Below are positions 1-8,201 of a stretch of 64,000 bases of DNA, piece by piece. Origin of the DNA: Gynuella sp. (lineage in GTDB: Bacteria > Pseudomonadota > Gammaproteobacteria > Pseudomonadales > Natronospirillaceae); assembly GCA_028282465.1 (NCBI GenBank), contig JANQHX010000013.1, positions 1-64,000 of the forward strand, given 5' to 3'. The translations under genes and the position numbers were made by a program. Position 1 is the first letter of the stretch. The number at the start of each line of letters is the position of its first letter. The notes below the pieces were generated by a model. It did not search any database. It was not told the DNA's origin and was given only the letters and a program-made list of their open reading frames with translations.

Positions 1-373
1 TAAAAATTCACTGCCAATTCTATTTAAACCTATGGGCTCACCTTTACCAGAGCCAAGTTACATTGCCGCCGATGCCGATTATGTTGATTACATTACCGAG
101 CTTATGGGTGGTTTTGCTATTCCTAACTTCTTAAAGGAATACAGAAAAGACAAAAAATATTTATTGTTAGGTATGAAGCTGACTCGCGATACCGAAAGAA
201 TGGTCTTCAGTGAAATCATTTACGCGGCATCGTCTCCTAGTGGCTGGGCTCTTATTCCAGACGCAACAGAGAAAGAGATTCGTTTCTGTCAAGGTAAGGG
301 TATTGAAGTACTGAATTGCGACTATGACGCCTTGATGGAAGCAGTTGGTGAATCTTCAATGGAAGTCGCCTAG
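1..373 (+). CDS. SIR2-like domain protein, C-terminal part (5' end outside window)
   Basis: The frame is open from the first full codon of the window. The first ATG (base 32) has no ribosome binding site, so this is most likely the tail of a longer gene. The visible part (about 123 residues) has a pattern like the end of SIR2-like domains: a K-P-M-G-S-P-L-P-E-P segment followed by a D-Y-V-D-Y motif (compare the LHG...TRDDY segment of SIR2-like proteins), then Y-L-L-L-G-M-K-L-T-R-D (compare LLFLGYSLxDxxxR). The fold assignment is by eye and tentative. Its partner genes lie upstream, out of view; a hairpin follows 25 bases after the stop. Its place next to a nif cluster could mean a role tied to nitrogen fixation, but nothing in the visible part shows that. 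Confidence 0.5.
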   Translation, partial: KNSLPILFKPMGSPLPEPSYIAADADYVDYITELMGGFAIPNFLKEYRKDKKYLLLGMKLTRDTERMVFSEIIYAASSPSGWALIPDATEKEIRFCQGKGIEVLNCDYDALMEAVGESSMEVA

Positions 374-398
374 CCTTTTATAATCTAAGGGTTACCTC

Positions 399-436
399 AA
401 GCCAGATAAAACTCTTTGTCTGGCTTAAAAGTCTTT
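399..436 (+). terminator. Probable rho-independent terminator of the SIR2-like gene
   Basis: A 12-bp stem (399-410 with 415-426, one G-U pair) closes a 4-base loop. It is followed by AAAAGTC and five T's. It lies 25 bases after the stop codon at 373. On the opposite strand the hairpin is not followed by a T-run, so it serves the plus-strand gene. Confidence 0.6.
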
Positions 437-457
437 TTCGGCTAAGGCCTGCCAACA

Positions 458-799
458 CTAATGGTTTCTCAAACCAAACACATAGTTTGCGACCATCTCA
501 ATTTCAAGTTCGGTTAATTCAGATGACCAGGGAGGCATGGAAATAGAGCGTCCAACACTTTCGCCTCCGTTTGTAATAATCTCCACCATGGAATCTAGGC
601 TCAATTCACTGATGTGAAAGTTGCTAGGTGGCGGGTCTAACAACTTCTGCATTCTGCCGTCTCCTTTGCCTTCATAGCCATGGCACAGAACACATTTTTC
701 TTCAAAAATTGCCCTGGCCCTAAGCTCTTCGCTGTGCACCGTGAAACTCAATGAGAGCAAGGTGACAGCGATTGAGGTCTGGATGCGACCTGTATTCAC
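458..799 (-). CDS. Small periplasmic class I cytochrome c
   Basis: A 113-residue protein with an N-terminal signal peptide (about residues 1-23) and one haem-binding CVLCH motif at residues 36-40. A candidate distal methionine lies in the S-M-P-P-W segment near residue 88. These features define a mono-haem class I cytochrome c that would carry electrons in the periplasm. It starts with GTG, and that G is the last base of the upstream cupredoxin's TAG stop (a TAGTG junction), so the two are translationally coupled. It is the last gene of the chemoreceptor-peroxidase-cupredoxin-cytochrome operon, where it may pass electrons to the di-haem peroxidase. That role is inference from position. Confidence 0.85.
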   Translation of the reverse strand: MNTGRIQTSIAVTLLSLSFTVHSEELRARAIFEEKCVLCHGYEGKGDGRMQKLLDPPPSNFHISELSLDSMVEIITNGGESVGRSISMPPWSSELTELEIEMVANYVFGLRNH

Positions 800-1107
800 T
801 ACTCAACCACTACTGTCATTTTCATGTTTGGGTGGATCGCACATTCCACTTCAACTTCACCTTTGTTATTGAAGGTATGCTCTCGGCTTTCGCCATTTTC
901 AAAGGACCCTAGATCAAAAATTTCAGTGTCGGACAAGCTGTAGATATTATGAAAGGTTGAGTCCTCATTGGTAAATTTAACCACATCACCAGCTTTCACT
1001 GTAATTTTGTCGTGACTGAACTCTTGATTTTTTTGCGTAACCACATGAGTTTCTGCCATAGCCATCGAACTGAAGATAACCCCCAACACCACTGCAAGTT
1101 TTTTCAT
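799..1107 (-). CDS. Periplasmic cupredoxin (plastocyanin/azurin-like)
   Basis: A 102-residue protein with a cleavable signal peptide ending around A-M-A-E (residue 19). The mature part has the type-1 copper ligand pattern: a histidine in the F-H-N-I segment in mid-sequence and, near the C-terminus, C-A-I-H-P-N-M (Cys, His, Met). It is a small blue-copper electron carrier of the plastocyanin-like family. It lies 16 bases downstream of the cytochrome c peroxidase and overlaps the following cytochrome c gene by one base. It is a plausible electron donor to the peroxidase, a role cupredoxins are known to play for bacterial di-haem peroxidases; this assignment is inferred from gene order. Confidence 0.85.
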   Translation of the reverse strand: MKKLAVVLGVIFSSMAMAETHVVTQKNQEFSHDKITVKAGDVVKFTNEDSTFHNIYSLSDTEIFDLGSFENGESREHTFNNKGEVEVECAIHPNMKMTVVVE

Positions 1108-1123
1108 TACTTGATCCTATCAA

Positions 1124-2155
1124 TCAATGTTTTAAGGCAGCTATTTGCCCTGATTCGGTTGATACTGCTTTCATAAAAGCCACCAACGCATGCTTCTCTT
1201 CTTGAGTCAACGAAATGGGTTTTAATACAGGTGATATTCCCTGCTGACCTACTTTAATACTAGCGTAGTAGTCCACGACTTCCAGAAGTGTAGTCGCAGA
1301 GCCGTCATGAAAGTATGGAGCGGTATTTAGCGATTCGCGGATTGTGGGTGTTTTGAATGCGCCAAACATGATTCCTAGCGGTACCTGGCTATATCTACCA
1401 GGATCTGCATCTTCTGAATCTCTATCTTCTAAGCCTAGGCTATGGAAACCATTGTCAGTAAAATTTGCCCCACTATGACAGGCAGCACAGTTACCCTTGT
1501 CTTCAGCCATGAAGATCTTAAAACCTGCAATCTCTTTTTCAGTCATGGCATTTTTGTCACCCTTAACCCAATGATCAAAGCGAGTATCATTTGAGATAAT
1601 AGTTGCTTCGAAGGCTGCCACGGCTTTAGCAAATAAAGACATATCAATGGTCTCCCCTGGGTAAGCGCTGGAGAACATTTTTATGTATGTAGCATCGGTA
1701 TTCATTAAATTGATGGCAGCAGTCATATCTGTATTCATTTCAACAGATGCTTCTAGAGGCCCAGTGGCTTGATCTACTAAATCTTTTTTCCGACCATCCC
1801 ACATTTGTATGGTGTTAAATGCAGTATTAATCACTGTGGGGGAGGCTCTATCCAAAATCATTCCGCGGAAACCTTTAGCTGTGGGTAACCCGTCTGACCA
1901 TCCAAAATCTGGGGAATGGCATGTAGCGCATGACATATCGCCATCTTTACTAAATCTTGGATCAAAAAATAGCTTCTCGCCTAGTGCAACTTTTTCCGGG
2001 GCCAAATCACTTTTAGTGAAAGCAGGGGGAATATCTGGTAATAAAAATTCTTTTAAACTTTTATGCCCAGATTCAAATACATATTCAGCTTGAGCTGACA
2101 ATGAAACCACAGTTAATCCCAGCACGGTTAAGGCTGTACTACAAAACTTTTTCAT
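1124..2155 (-). CDS. Di-haem cytochrome c peroxidase (CcpA/MauG family)
   Basis: A 343-residue periplasmic protein with a signal peptide (residues 1-23) and two haem c motifs, CATCH (76-80) and CAACH (223-227). This is the standard layout of bacterial di-haem peroxidases, which reduce H2O2 to water using electrons from small cytochromes or cupredoxins. The typical W-D-G-R segment (about 119-122) and the A-P-Y-F-H-D-G segment in the C-terminal half are present. Length is normal for the family. It starts 18 bases after the chemoreceptor stop and is followed by candidate electron donors, so the operon looks like a peroxide-detoxifying chain with a sensor. Protection of nitrogenase from peroxide would make sense of the location but is inference. 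A MauG-like role cannot be excluded. Confidence 0.88.
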   Translation of the reverse strand: MKKFCSTALTVLGLTVVSLSAQAEYVFESGHKSLKEFLLPDIPPAFTKSDLAPEKVALGEKLFFDPRFSKDGDMSCATCHSPDFGWSDGLPTAKGFRGMILDRASPTVINTAFNTIQMWDGRKKDLVDQATGPLEASVEMNTDMTAAINLMNTDATYIKMFSSAYPGETIDMSLFAKAVAAFEATIISNDTRFDHWVKGDKNAMTEKEIAGFKIFMAEDKGNCAACHSGANFTDNGFHSLGLEDRDSEDADPGRYSQVPLGIMFGAFKTPTIRESLNTAPYFHDGSATTLLEVVDYYASIKVGQQGISPVLKPISLTQEEKHALVAFMKAVSTESGQIAALKH

Positions 2156-2173
2156 AATTGATCCGCTATAAGG

Positions 2174-3799
2174 TTAGTTTTTCCAACTGAAATGAGTAAT
2201 TTGTTGATTAATTTCATGAGCAGAATTATTCAGCTCGGAGGATAGATCACCAAGACTTAATATATCTTTATTGTTTTCTTTTGTAATATTGGTCAGACCA
2301 TTAATCACAGACCGAATATTTAATACTTTTTCACCTTGGATATTTATTTCCGTTACTGCTCGCTCAATGCCATTGCAGGCATCTTTAATTGAATCGGATG
2401 CTGACATGGTGGATTGATTCATGACTTCTAGCAGGTCACGTTGATCTCTGGTTTTTTCTTGAAGAGAATTTAAAATGCTGTTCACATTGGTTACGTCGCC
2501 TTGAATTTTTTCTGCAATTTCAGATATTTCATTTACCGCTTCATTGCTTCGCGCTGCCAAAGACCTCACCTCATCTGCTACGACTGCAAAGCCTCTGCCC
2601 TGTTCACCTGCTCTTGCCGCTTCGATGGCTGCATTGAGCGCAAGCAAGTTAGTCTGCTCTGAAATGCCTTTTATCGTCGTGGTAATATCAAAAATGTTCG
2701 ATGCAGAATCCGAAAGCTTTTCAGTTTCTGTTGACGAATATTGAATTTGGTTTTCGAATTCTTCAAAAGAGTTCAGGCAGGTTTTTACATTTTCTAAGTT
2801 CTTGGAATTAATACCTACCGTTGTATTTGCAACTGCTTGAGCATCGGCAAGTACTTCATTTGCTCCCTGCAAAGACGACTCAATTTCTTCTGCTTGCATA
2901 TTGGTTTGATCCGCCTGATTCTGAATTTCTTCTGCTCTTTGGGTCATTCCCTGGCCACTGGCGGTTAGCGCTTTTGAGTGACCGAGTAACACCCCGGATT
3001 GTTCTTTTAAATTTGAAACAATGGCTTTGAGATTTTCAGAAGTGGCATTCACCCCCACAATTAAATCACCAATTTCACTGCGTGATTTCGAGTTATATTC
3101 AATTGTGATTAATTGGCCACTGGAGATATCTATCATTGCTTTATGAATTTTTTGAAGAGGAACATTAATGCGCGACGCCGTAACAAAGGCAACAATCAAA
3201 GCGATTACAGCACCTGATCCGAGAATAACCCAGATCACAAATATCAAAGACTTAGCAGTTGAATTGATGTTCTGAAACACCTGATTAACTTGATTATCCT
3301 GAACATTGGAGATGACAAGATCAATCTGGCTTCTTAGTTCATTAATAGAATTTGCACCCGTGTCTGATAATAGCAGTAATGCTTGTTGATCTTCTCCGTT
3401 TCTAGCGAGTCCAAGAATTTTAATAAAATTAGGACGAGTGTCCTGAAGCTGTTGGTATAACGCCTCCATCTCGGAGGCCTCTTCCATCTTTTCTGGCAAC
3501 ACTTTAAAGCTTTCTTCAAGTAATGAAGACGCTTTGATAACACCTAAAGCAGCTTCTCTGATATCGCCTCCTTCTGCTGCTACCAATGCAATCAAACTGT
3601 TATTAAGGGCATTCAGTGAATTCGAAGCAACTGCCAATATATTGGCGCGTTCTTTAAAGCTAGCTATCTCCAATTGCATCATTTCATGCTGTTTTTGCAG
3701 TTGAATGGCAATGAATCCTCCCAAACCCAATGTTATGACTATGGGTACCACTGCAATAAGTAATAGCCTTTTCTTAACAGAAAAATTGAATTCGAACAT
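2174..3799 (-). CDS. Methyl-accepting chemotaxis protein
   Basis: A 541-residue inner-membrane chemoreceptor. There is one membrane segment near residues 12-32, a helical periplasmic sensor of about 150 residues that looks like a four-helix-bundle type, a second membrane segment near residues 185-208, a HAMP domain, and a long cytoplasmic signalling helix. The hairpin tip carries the highly conserved [19 protein letters not shown] motif, which contacts CheA and CheW. It is the first gene of an operon with a cytochrome c peroxidase, cupredoxin and cytochrome c. The ligand is unknown. No haem-binding or PAS motif is visible in the sensor part. Confidence 0.9.
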   Translation of the reverse strand: MFEFNFSVKKRLLLIAVVPIVITLGLGGFIAIQLQKQHEMMQLEIASFKERANILAVASNSLNALNNSLIALVAAEGGDIREAALGVIKASSLLEESFKVLPEKMEEASEMEALYQQLQDTRPNFIKILGLARNGEDQQALLLLSDTGANSINELRSQIDLVISNVQDNQVNQVFQNINSTAKSLIFVIWVILGSGAVIALIVAFVTASRINVPLQKIHKAMIDISSGQLITIEYNSKSRSEIGDLIVGVNATSENLKAIVSNLKEQSGVLLGHSKALTASGQGMTQRAEEIQNQADQTNMQAEEIESSLQGANEVLADAQAVANTTVGINSKNLENVKTCLNSFEEFENQIQYSSTETEKLSDSASNIFDITTTIKGISEQTNLLALNAAIEAARAGEQGRGFAVVADEVRSLAARSNEAVNEISEIAEKIQGDVTNVNSILNSLQEKTRDQRDLLEVMNQSTMSASDSIKDACNGIERAVTEINIQGEKVLNIRSVINGLTNITKENNKDILSLGDLSSELNNSAHEINQQITHFSWKN

Positions 3800-3961
3800 G
3801 CTGTCTCACGACGTTTTAGGTGCTTCTTTTCATTATTGTCTAAAAAGGCTTAATCACCAGTTTGAATTAGGCCAAATTTAGTAATTTTGCGAACAACTGT
3901 GATAAAGCCAGCGCAGTGAACTAATGACAACTACTTGAATAAGTCATCTAAACAAGGAAGC

Positions 3962-3981
3962 GAGGCCTGTATTAAGGCCTC
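3962..3981 (-). terminator. Candidate terminator after the nifB-bolA operon
   Basis: A 7-bp perfect inverted repeat, GAGGCCT / AGGCCTC, with a 6-base loop lies about 110 bases after the bolA stop in the 293-bp gap 3800-4092. The minus-strand sequence that follows is only moderately T-rich, so termination strength is uncertain. I see no other feature in this gap. Confidence 0.3.
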
Positions 3982-4092
3982 TAGCAGGATGGGATCAAAA
4001 AAACTTCAGTTATCCCAATCAGACTGGGTATTCGAATTCAAAAGACTGAAATCGAATTAGAGGAGAAGCCGGGGCAAAAGTTAAATGAGTAT

Positions 4093-4362
4093 CTAGCCCT
4101 CTAACTGAACCAAACTTGAGTTCTTAGCATTCCATTCATCCAAGGTAAACGCTTTTACTGTTAACGCATGGAGGTCGCCCGCTTGAATCAGATCTGAAAA
4201 AAGTGCCAGAACTCTCTGTTGTTTTGCAACAGGCGTTAAACCTTCGAAACTCTGACTGATGACCGTCACAGTAAAATTACAGTCTTCGCCCTCTATTTCA
4301 AATTGGGCATCGTCAAATCCTTCAGAGATTCGTTTTTCAACTTCAGAAACTGCAACCGCCAC
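4093..4362 (-). CDS. BolA family protein
   Basis: An 89-residue protein matching the BolA family: an acidic/hydrophobic beta segment near residues 20-36, the L-T-P-V-A-K-Q-Q-R-V stretch typical of BolA proteins, and the D-L-H-A-L-T-V-K-A-F-T end, with the conserved histidine that helps bind a [2Fe-2S] cluster with a monothiol glutaredoxin. The start is GTG, sharing its G with the glutaredoxin TAG stop, so glutaredoxin and BolA are translationally coupled. BolA-glutaredoxin pairs traffic Fe-S clusters. Here the pair ends the nifB operon and probably supplies or repairs clusters during nitrogenase assembly (inference). Confidence 0.85.
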   Translation of the reverse strand: MAVAVSEVEKRISEGFDDAQFEIEGEDCNFTVTVISQSFEGLTPVAKQQRVLALFSDLIQAGDLHALTVKAFTLDEWNAKNSSLVQLEG

Positions 4363-4688
4363 TAGCTAACTCCTTCTGAAACTTTATCTACCATGGGTTT
4401 AAGAGTGCCCTGCTCGACCATATCCACAACTATGTCACTGCCACCCACTAATTCGCCAGCTACAAATAGTTGAGGGAAGGTAGGCCAGTTAGAAACACTA
4501 GGCAGGCGCTCACGAATAAATGGAGCCGCTAATACATTCACATAAGTGAATTGAATTCCAACGCTTGCCAATGCTTCACAAGCTGCTTTTGAGTAACCAC
4601 ATTCAGGCGCCTCAGGCGTGCCTTTCATATACATAATGACTGGATTATCAGCTATCTGTTTTTTAATTTTATCAACTGTTGCATTCAT
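4362..4688 (-). CDS. Monothiol glutaredoxin of the nif cluster (Grx5-nif type)
   Basis: A 108-residue monothiol glutaredoxin with the family signatures Y-M-K-G-T-P, C-G-Y-S at the active site, W-P-T-F-P-Q-L-F and G-G-S-D-I. Most members have CGFS; here it is CGYS. Such proteins bind a bridging [2Fe-2S] cluster and pass it to target proteins. I chose the ATG at 4688 because it has a TAGGA ribosome site and gives the normal N-terminus. An in-frame ATG at 4709 is possible but has a poorer ribosome site. It corresponds in position to grx5nif in the Azotobacter minor nif cluster and is coupled to the bolA gene that follows. Confidence 0.88.
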   Translation of the reverse strand: MNATVDKIKKQIADNPVIMYMKGTPEAPECGYSKAACEALASVGIQFTYVNVLAAPFIRERLPSVSNWPTFPQLFVAGELVGGSDIVVDMVEQGTLKPMVDKVSEGVS

Positions 4689-4738
4689 AACATCATTCCT
4701 ACTTACCATTGATTTCCGTATTTCAATTTGATTTTCAA

Positions 4739-5506
4739 CTAAGCCTGGGCAAAGGTTCTAACAGATCTGAGATGTTTTAGAATTGGTAAAGTCGCAGCCA
4801 CGTCAAGGGCGGAAAAACCATCCAGTGTTTGCTTGCCATAATCCGCGCCCGCCGCCAAAAGCATTCTGACCATTTGTTCTCTGCCAGCCGATGCGGCATA
4901 TATTAAAGGGGTAGCGCCATTGTCATTCTGCAAGTTCAGATTTGCGCCTTCTTCAATCAATACTTCCAGAGTGTTTGGATTACCATTAAAGCAAGCTAGC
5001 CAAACGGCAGAGTTTCCATCGTAATTTTTCGCATCGATATCTGCGCCATAATCTATAAGCTGAATGAGGTATTCAGTTTTTCCTTCCCTTGCTGCATACA
5101 TCAATGCTGTTTCACCATTGTAAGATCTGCTTTCAATATCAAGAGGATTAAAGCCTGCATCAGTCATCCAGGATTGAATTGAGCCAGTAAGTTGCTTTTT
5201 TTCTTGCTGATAGGCCATCCAACCTTCATATCCCCCATCCATACTAAAGCAATGCTTAAAACCGAAGTCAGTAAACAGTACTGACATGTCTCGACTGCTA
5301 TTACCGTGATAGCAATAAACAATAACCGTTAGGTCTTTATTGAACTGCTTTAAAATAGTTCGTACGTTGAAATCACTTAGGTTGATAGCGCCTTCAATAT
5401 GCCCACACTTAAAGGATCTAACATCACGCATATCCAGTAGAACAACGTGATCCTGGCCAATAAGCTTATCGGCGCTTTCTAGTGTAATTCGCTTAACTTC
5501 AGTCAT
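4739..5506 (-). CDS. rhdN: Rhodanese-ankyrin repeat protein (RhdN-type)
   Basis: A 255-residue cytoplasmic protein. Residues 1-106 are a single rhodanese domain with the active-site loop C-Y-H-G-N-S-S (Cys65), like the small GlpE-type sulfurtransferases. Residues about 128-240 are three to four ankyrin repeats, recognisable by repeated T-A-L-M-Y-A-A and G-A-D/N-I/L motifs. Rhodaneses carry persulfide sulfur, and the ankyrin part probably docks it to a partner. In the Azotobacter minor nif cluster a rhodanese gene, rhdN, holds the same place between nifQ and grx. Here its start overlaps the stop of the nitroreductase gene by four bases (ATGA). A sulfur-donor role for NifB or NifQ cofactors is inference. 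Confidence 0.85.
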   Translation of the reverse strand: MTEVKRITLESADKLIGQDHVVLLDMRDVRSFKCGHIEGAINLSDFNVRTILKQFNKDLTVIVYCYHGNSSRDMSVLFTDFGFKHCFSMDGGYEGWMAYQQEKKQLTGSIQSWMTDAGFNPLDIESRSYNGETALMYAAREGKTEYLIQLIDYGADIDAKNYDGNSAVWLACFNGNPNTLEVLIEEGANLNLQNDNGATPLIYAASAGREQMVRMLLAAGADYGKQTLDGFSALDVAATLPILKHLRSVRTFAQA

Positions 5507-7143
5507 ATTGTTGCCCTCTCTCGGGAATCTAAATGGTGGTAACCAGTAAAACTGGCTATGCGTTCATCGGTAACGGCGTGACCAACTGCCACTGCGTAGA
5601 TCATTCGGTATGATTGAACTTCAAGGGATAAAAATTCCTGCCAGGGCTCATCAAAAAAACAACCCATTCCGGTCGCTGACAAGTTCATGGCCGTGGCTGA
5701 TTGATAAACATCCTGCGCCTTAATGCCAGCTAACCAATGCAGTGTTCGATAAGCCGATTCGTCAACGTCTTTCAAACAGTTTTCTAATTTAGCGAGCATT
5801 CCAATTGAAAATGAACAGTCCGACGCAATACTTTGATTGCAACAAAGTGCTCCGTTCATTTTAGAAAAATCTCCAGACTTTAGTTTTTTCAGATAAATGC
5901 TTTCAGAACCAAATTGGATGATTTGATCCGAACTGAGGACTTTATTCTTTGAAGAGAATGTATAAACGCCCGAGTCCAGATCTTGAATTCTGTGCACAAT
6001 AATAATGGGGAGAAAGTATTGATCCCAATGGACTGAGTTGAGCTGTATATTCAATTCAAAGGTTTTAACAATTTGAATGAACTGACTCAGTTCAACACTC
6101 TTTGTTTTTTCAAACTTCTGAGCGCTTCTTCTAGACAAAATCGTATCAATCGCCGGTTTATCAGCCTCTGTTATGGATCGACTCGCAAGTTCAATAGGCC
6201 TAAAGATGCTTTGTTCATTTTGAAATTTCGTAAGATTTTCAATATCCCAAACAATAGACCAGTCAATTATTTTTTCTTCGGACAGAGCACTGGCTTTTAC
6301 GGTAGCGTCCACATCATGGAATTGCAGCTCTTCAAGAATAGTGGTGCCTATTAAGCTGTTATCATTTGGCGTAATCGCAAGAATACATTCGCTGCATTCT
6401 GAGTCCACGTTTTCAAAAACAAAACTATCAAGCTCAAGCAATTGATTAATGAATTCTGTACTTAAAGAACTCGCAATGGAGGTAGACCAACCCAGAAGGT
6501 TGGCAGAGCTGGTAACGGCCGCGATACCGTGTCCAGTATCTAACTGAGAATACCTAAAGCTTCTTTCACCGTATTTCCAGGCTTCCCGTTCTAACACTGA
6601 GGTCAATACGAGGTAAACAACCGGTGATGATTCACATGTCAGAAGCTTTATGAGCTCTAACTCATGGAACTCTGAATTGTAGTGATACAAGCCAGCAGGT
6701 AACTGATCAAGACTGCTACCAATAATTAGATAACATTCGGTGGGGTGTAGGTTACCGCTTGAAGGGTTAGCCCTTACAGCCCATTTATCTGGGCCATACT
6801 GCTTCCAGCCCGTTAATCCAAAAGAATACCTCAGCAAAGCCGATATAGACTTAAGACTGAACGGTTCTGAAGATTCTTGACACTGAAAAAGACTTTCACT
6901 GTCGAAACTATTTGAATAACTTGGTAGAGGTAGAGATGTCTTTTTTACACCACTAAAGCTACGAAACGGATTGGGTTGCTGATCCCAATCAAGGGTTTCG
7001 GGCCCGCGAGCAAATTTTAGAAAATCGTGCTGGCTTCTCTCATGATACCTCAACACCAATTCGGTATTCGAGGCGGTTTCATGCTCTTCTATCAGCGGAG
7101 GAAATTTAGGTTGTAACAAACTCGCTAGTCTAGAGAGAGCCAT
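5503..7143 (-). CDS. SagB-type nitroreductase/dehydrogenase with two nitroreductase-like domains
   Basis: A 546-residue protein with the N-terminal signature of SagB/ThcOx-type flavin dehydrogenases: a Y-H-E-R-S segment, A-R-G-P-E-T-L-D-W and P-N-P-F-R-S-F, then A-N-P-S-S-G-N-L-H-P-T-E, which normally binds FMN. A second nitroreductase-like half begins near residue 320 (I-L-S-R-R-S-A-Q-K-F). Such proteins are FMN-dependent oxidoreductases; some oxidise peptide azolines, others have unknown substrates. It sits inside the nif operon, 6 bases after nifQ and overlapping rhdN by 4 bases, so it is co-transcribed with cofactor-assembly genes. No peptide or cyclodehydratase gene is nearby, so a RiPP role is unlikely. 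The substrate is unknown. Confidence 0.8.
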   Translation of the reverse strand: MALSRLASLLQPKFPPLIEEHETASNTELVLRYHERSQHDFLKFARGPETLDWDQQPNPFRSFSGVKKTSLPLPSYSNSFDSESLFQCQESSEPFSLKSISALLRYSFGLTGWKQYGPDKWAVRANPSSGNLHPTECYLIIGSSLDQLPAGLYHYNSEFHELELIKLLTCESSPVVYLVLTSVLEREAWKYGERSFRYSQLDTGHGIAAVTSSANLLGWSTSIASSLSTEFINQLLELDSFVFENVDSECSECILAITPNDNSLIGTTILEELQFHDVDATVKASALSEEKIIDWSIVWDIENLTKFQNEQSIFRPIELASRSITEADKPAIDTILSRRSAQKFEKTKSVELSQFIQIVKTFELNIQLNSVHWDQYFLPIIIVHRIQDLDSGVYTFSSKNKVLSSDQIIQFGSESIYLKKLKSGDFSKMNGALCCNQSIASDCSFSIGMLAKLENCLKDVDESAYRTLHWLAGIKAQDVYQSATAMNLSATGMGCFFDEPWQEFLSLEVQSYRMIYAVAVGHAVTDERIASFTGYHHLDSRERATI

Positions 7144-7149
7144 AACCCT

Positions 7150-7752
7150 TTACTCCTCTGACCCAAAGCAATCGTCATAAGCTTTACATTCTTCACAAGT
7201 AGGGGCTCGACAAACATAAGCCCCTTCTTGTTCACACAATTGCTTATAGAAAAACTTTTTCCATTTCATATCTTTTTCGTTTTTTTCGAAAAGTCTCGGG
7301 AAATTATCATTGATTAAACTGGCCAACATTTTTCGGCTTTCTAGGCCTAAGTCGCGCCACAGGTGCTCAGATCCAAAACACGCTGCGGTTAAAATCTTGG
7401 CAGCCCATAATTCAGTATCAGAAACAGAACCTTTGTGATCTAAAAACAGTGAATATAGATCATTGAATTCATCGGCTCTAAGCTCTAAAAGCTCTTGTCG
7501 AGTATCAGAATTTTCGAAACAGAAGATTGAAGTCTGGTAGCCATAAGACCCGATGAAATGTTTGAAGTGTTGAAATTCAATGTCACTCAAGCCTAATTTA
7601 AAAGGCAAACAAGTCGCGCTATTCCGTTGTGATTTCAAAATCTGGCTGAAATAACCCGCATTTCTTCGTTCTAGATCTCTAGCACCTAAAGGTTGAAGAG
7701 TTTCAGCTGCATCCTTCGAGTCTACTGTTAATTCAAACGGCTGCGCAGTCAT
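7150..7752 (-). CDS. nifQ: NifQ, molybdenum donor for FeMo-cofactor
   Basis: A 200-residue protein with the defining NifQ cysteine motif near its C-terminus: C181-x4-C186-x2-C189-x5-C195. NifQ holds a Mo-Fe-S cluster and gives molybdenum to NifH/NifEN during FeMo-co synthesis. Length is in the normal range. Its ATG overlaps the 3' end of nifO by 20 bases, so the two are coupled. An orphan molybdate-binding protein gene (modA) lies on the far side of the rnf cluster, which would fit a shared molybdenum supply line. Confidence 0.9.
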   Translation of the reverse strand: MTAQPFELTVDSKDAAETLQPLGARDLERRNAGYFSQILKSQRNSATCLPFKLGLSDIEFQHFKHFIGSYGYQTSIFCFENSDTRQELLELRADEFNDLYSLFLDHKGSVSDTELWAAKILTAACFGSEHLWRDLGLESRKMLASLINDNFPRLFEKNEKDMKWKKFFYKQLCEQEGAYVCRAPTCEECKAYDDCFGSEE

Positions 7753-8200
7753 AAACAGAATCCTTTGATTGTGTTTGACTTTCTAGATCACTTTTCTTGG
7801 CACTACACTGATCGACAGAACCATCGGCGTCTAAACGTCGACCTATGATGCTTTCAATAACATTGATCGTATCAGAGCCAAATCCGACCAGTTTCTTTTC
7901 TTGAAAAACGATTAAAGGTCTTTTAATCAGCAAAGGCGACTTGAGCATATGTTCCAATAACTCAGACTCACTTAGAGCAACAGGATTAATCTCCCCGGCT
8001 TTAATAGCCGGGGCACTGGCGTTAGTCCATTGGCTTCTAGGGTATTGTGACAGAAAGCTTCTCAATTCTTCTTTTTCAAATGGGTGATCCAAAAGACTGA
8101 TATGCTCTACTTCCACACCAGCTGCTTTTAGTAACTTTATTTGCTTCTTGTTACTAATGCAGCCGGGTTTACCGAAGAAGCGCAAAGACTGAATTTGCAT
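7733..8200 (-). CDS. nifO: NifO, ArsC/Spx-like protein of the nif cluster
   Basis: A 155-residue thioredoxin-fold protein of the ArsC/Spx family. The N-terminus has F-F-G-K-P-G-C-I-S-N-K-K-Q with a single cysteine in place of a CxxC motif. A region near residues 88-112 (S-P-L-L-I-K-R-P-L-I-V) matches the ArsC core, with the usual cis-proline setting. The last 30 residues are polar and extra to the fold. Between fdxN and nifQ this is NifO by position and family. In Azotobacter, NifO is reported to influence molybdenum handling or nitrate effects on nitrogenase. It starts one base after the fdxN stop. Confidence 0.85.
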   Translation of the reverse strand: MQIQSLRFFGKPGCISNKKQIKLLKAAGVEVEHISLLDHPFEKEELRSFLSQYPRSQWTNASAPAIKAGEINPVALSESELLEHMLKSPLLIKRPLIVFQEKKLVGFGSDTINVIESIIGRRLDADGSVDQCSAKKSDLESQTQSKDSVYDCAAV

Positions 8201-8201
8201 A

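Noticed and set aside
7733..8200. Arsenate reductase (ArsC) as the function of the gene
   Set aside because: The fold fits, but the position between fdxN and nifQ, and the single-cysteine motif, fit NifO better; no other ars genes are present.
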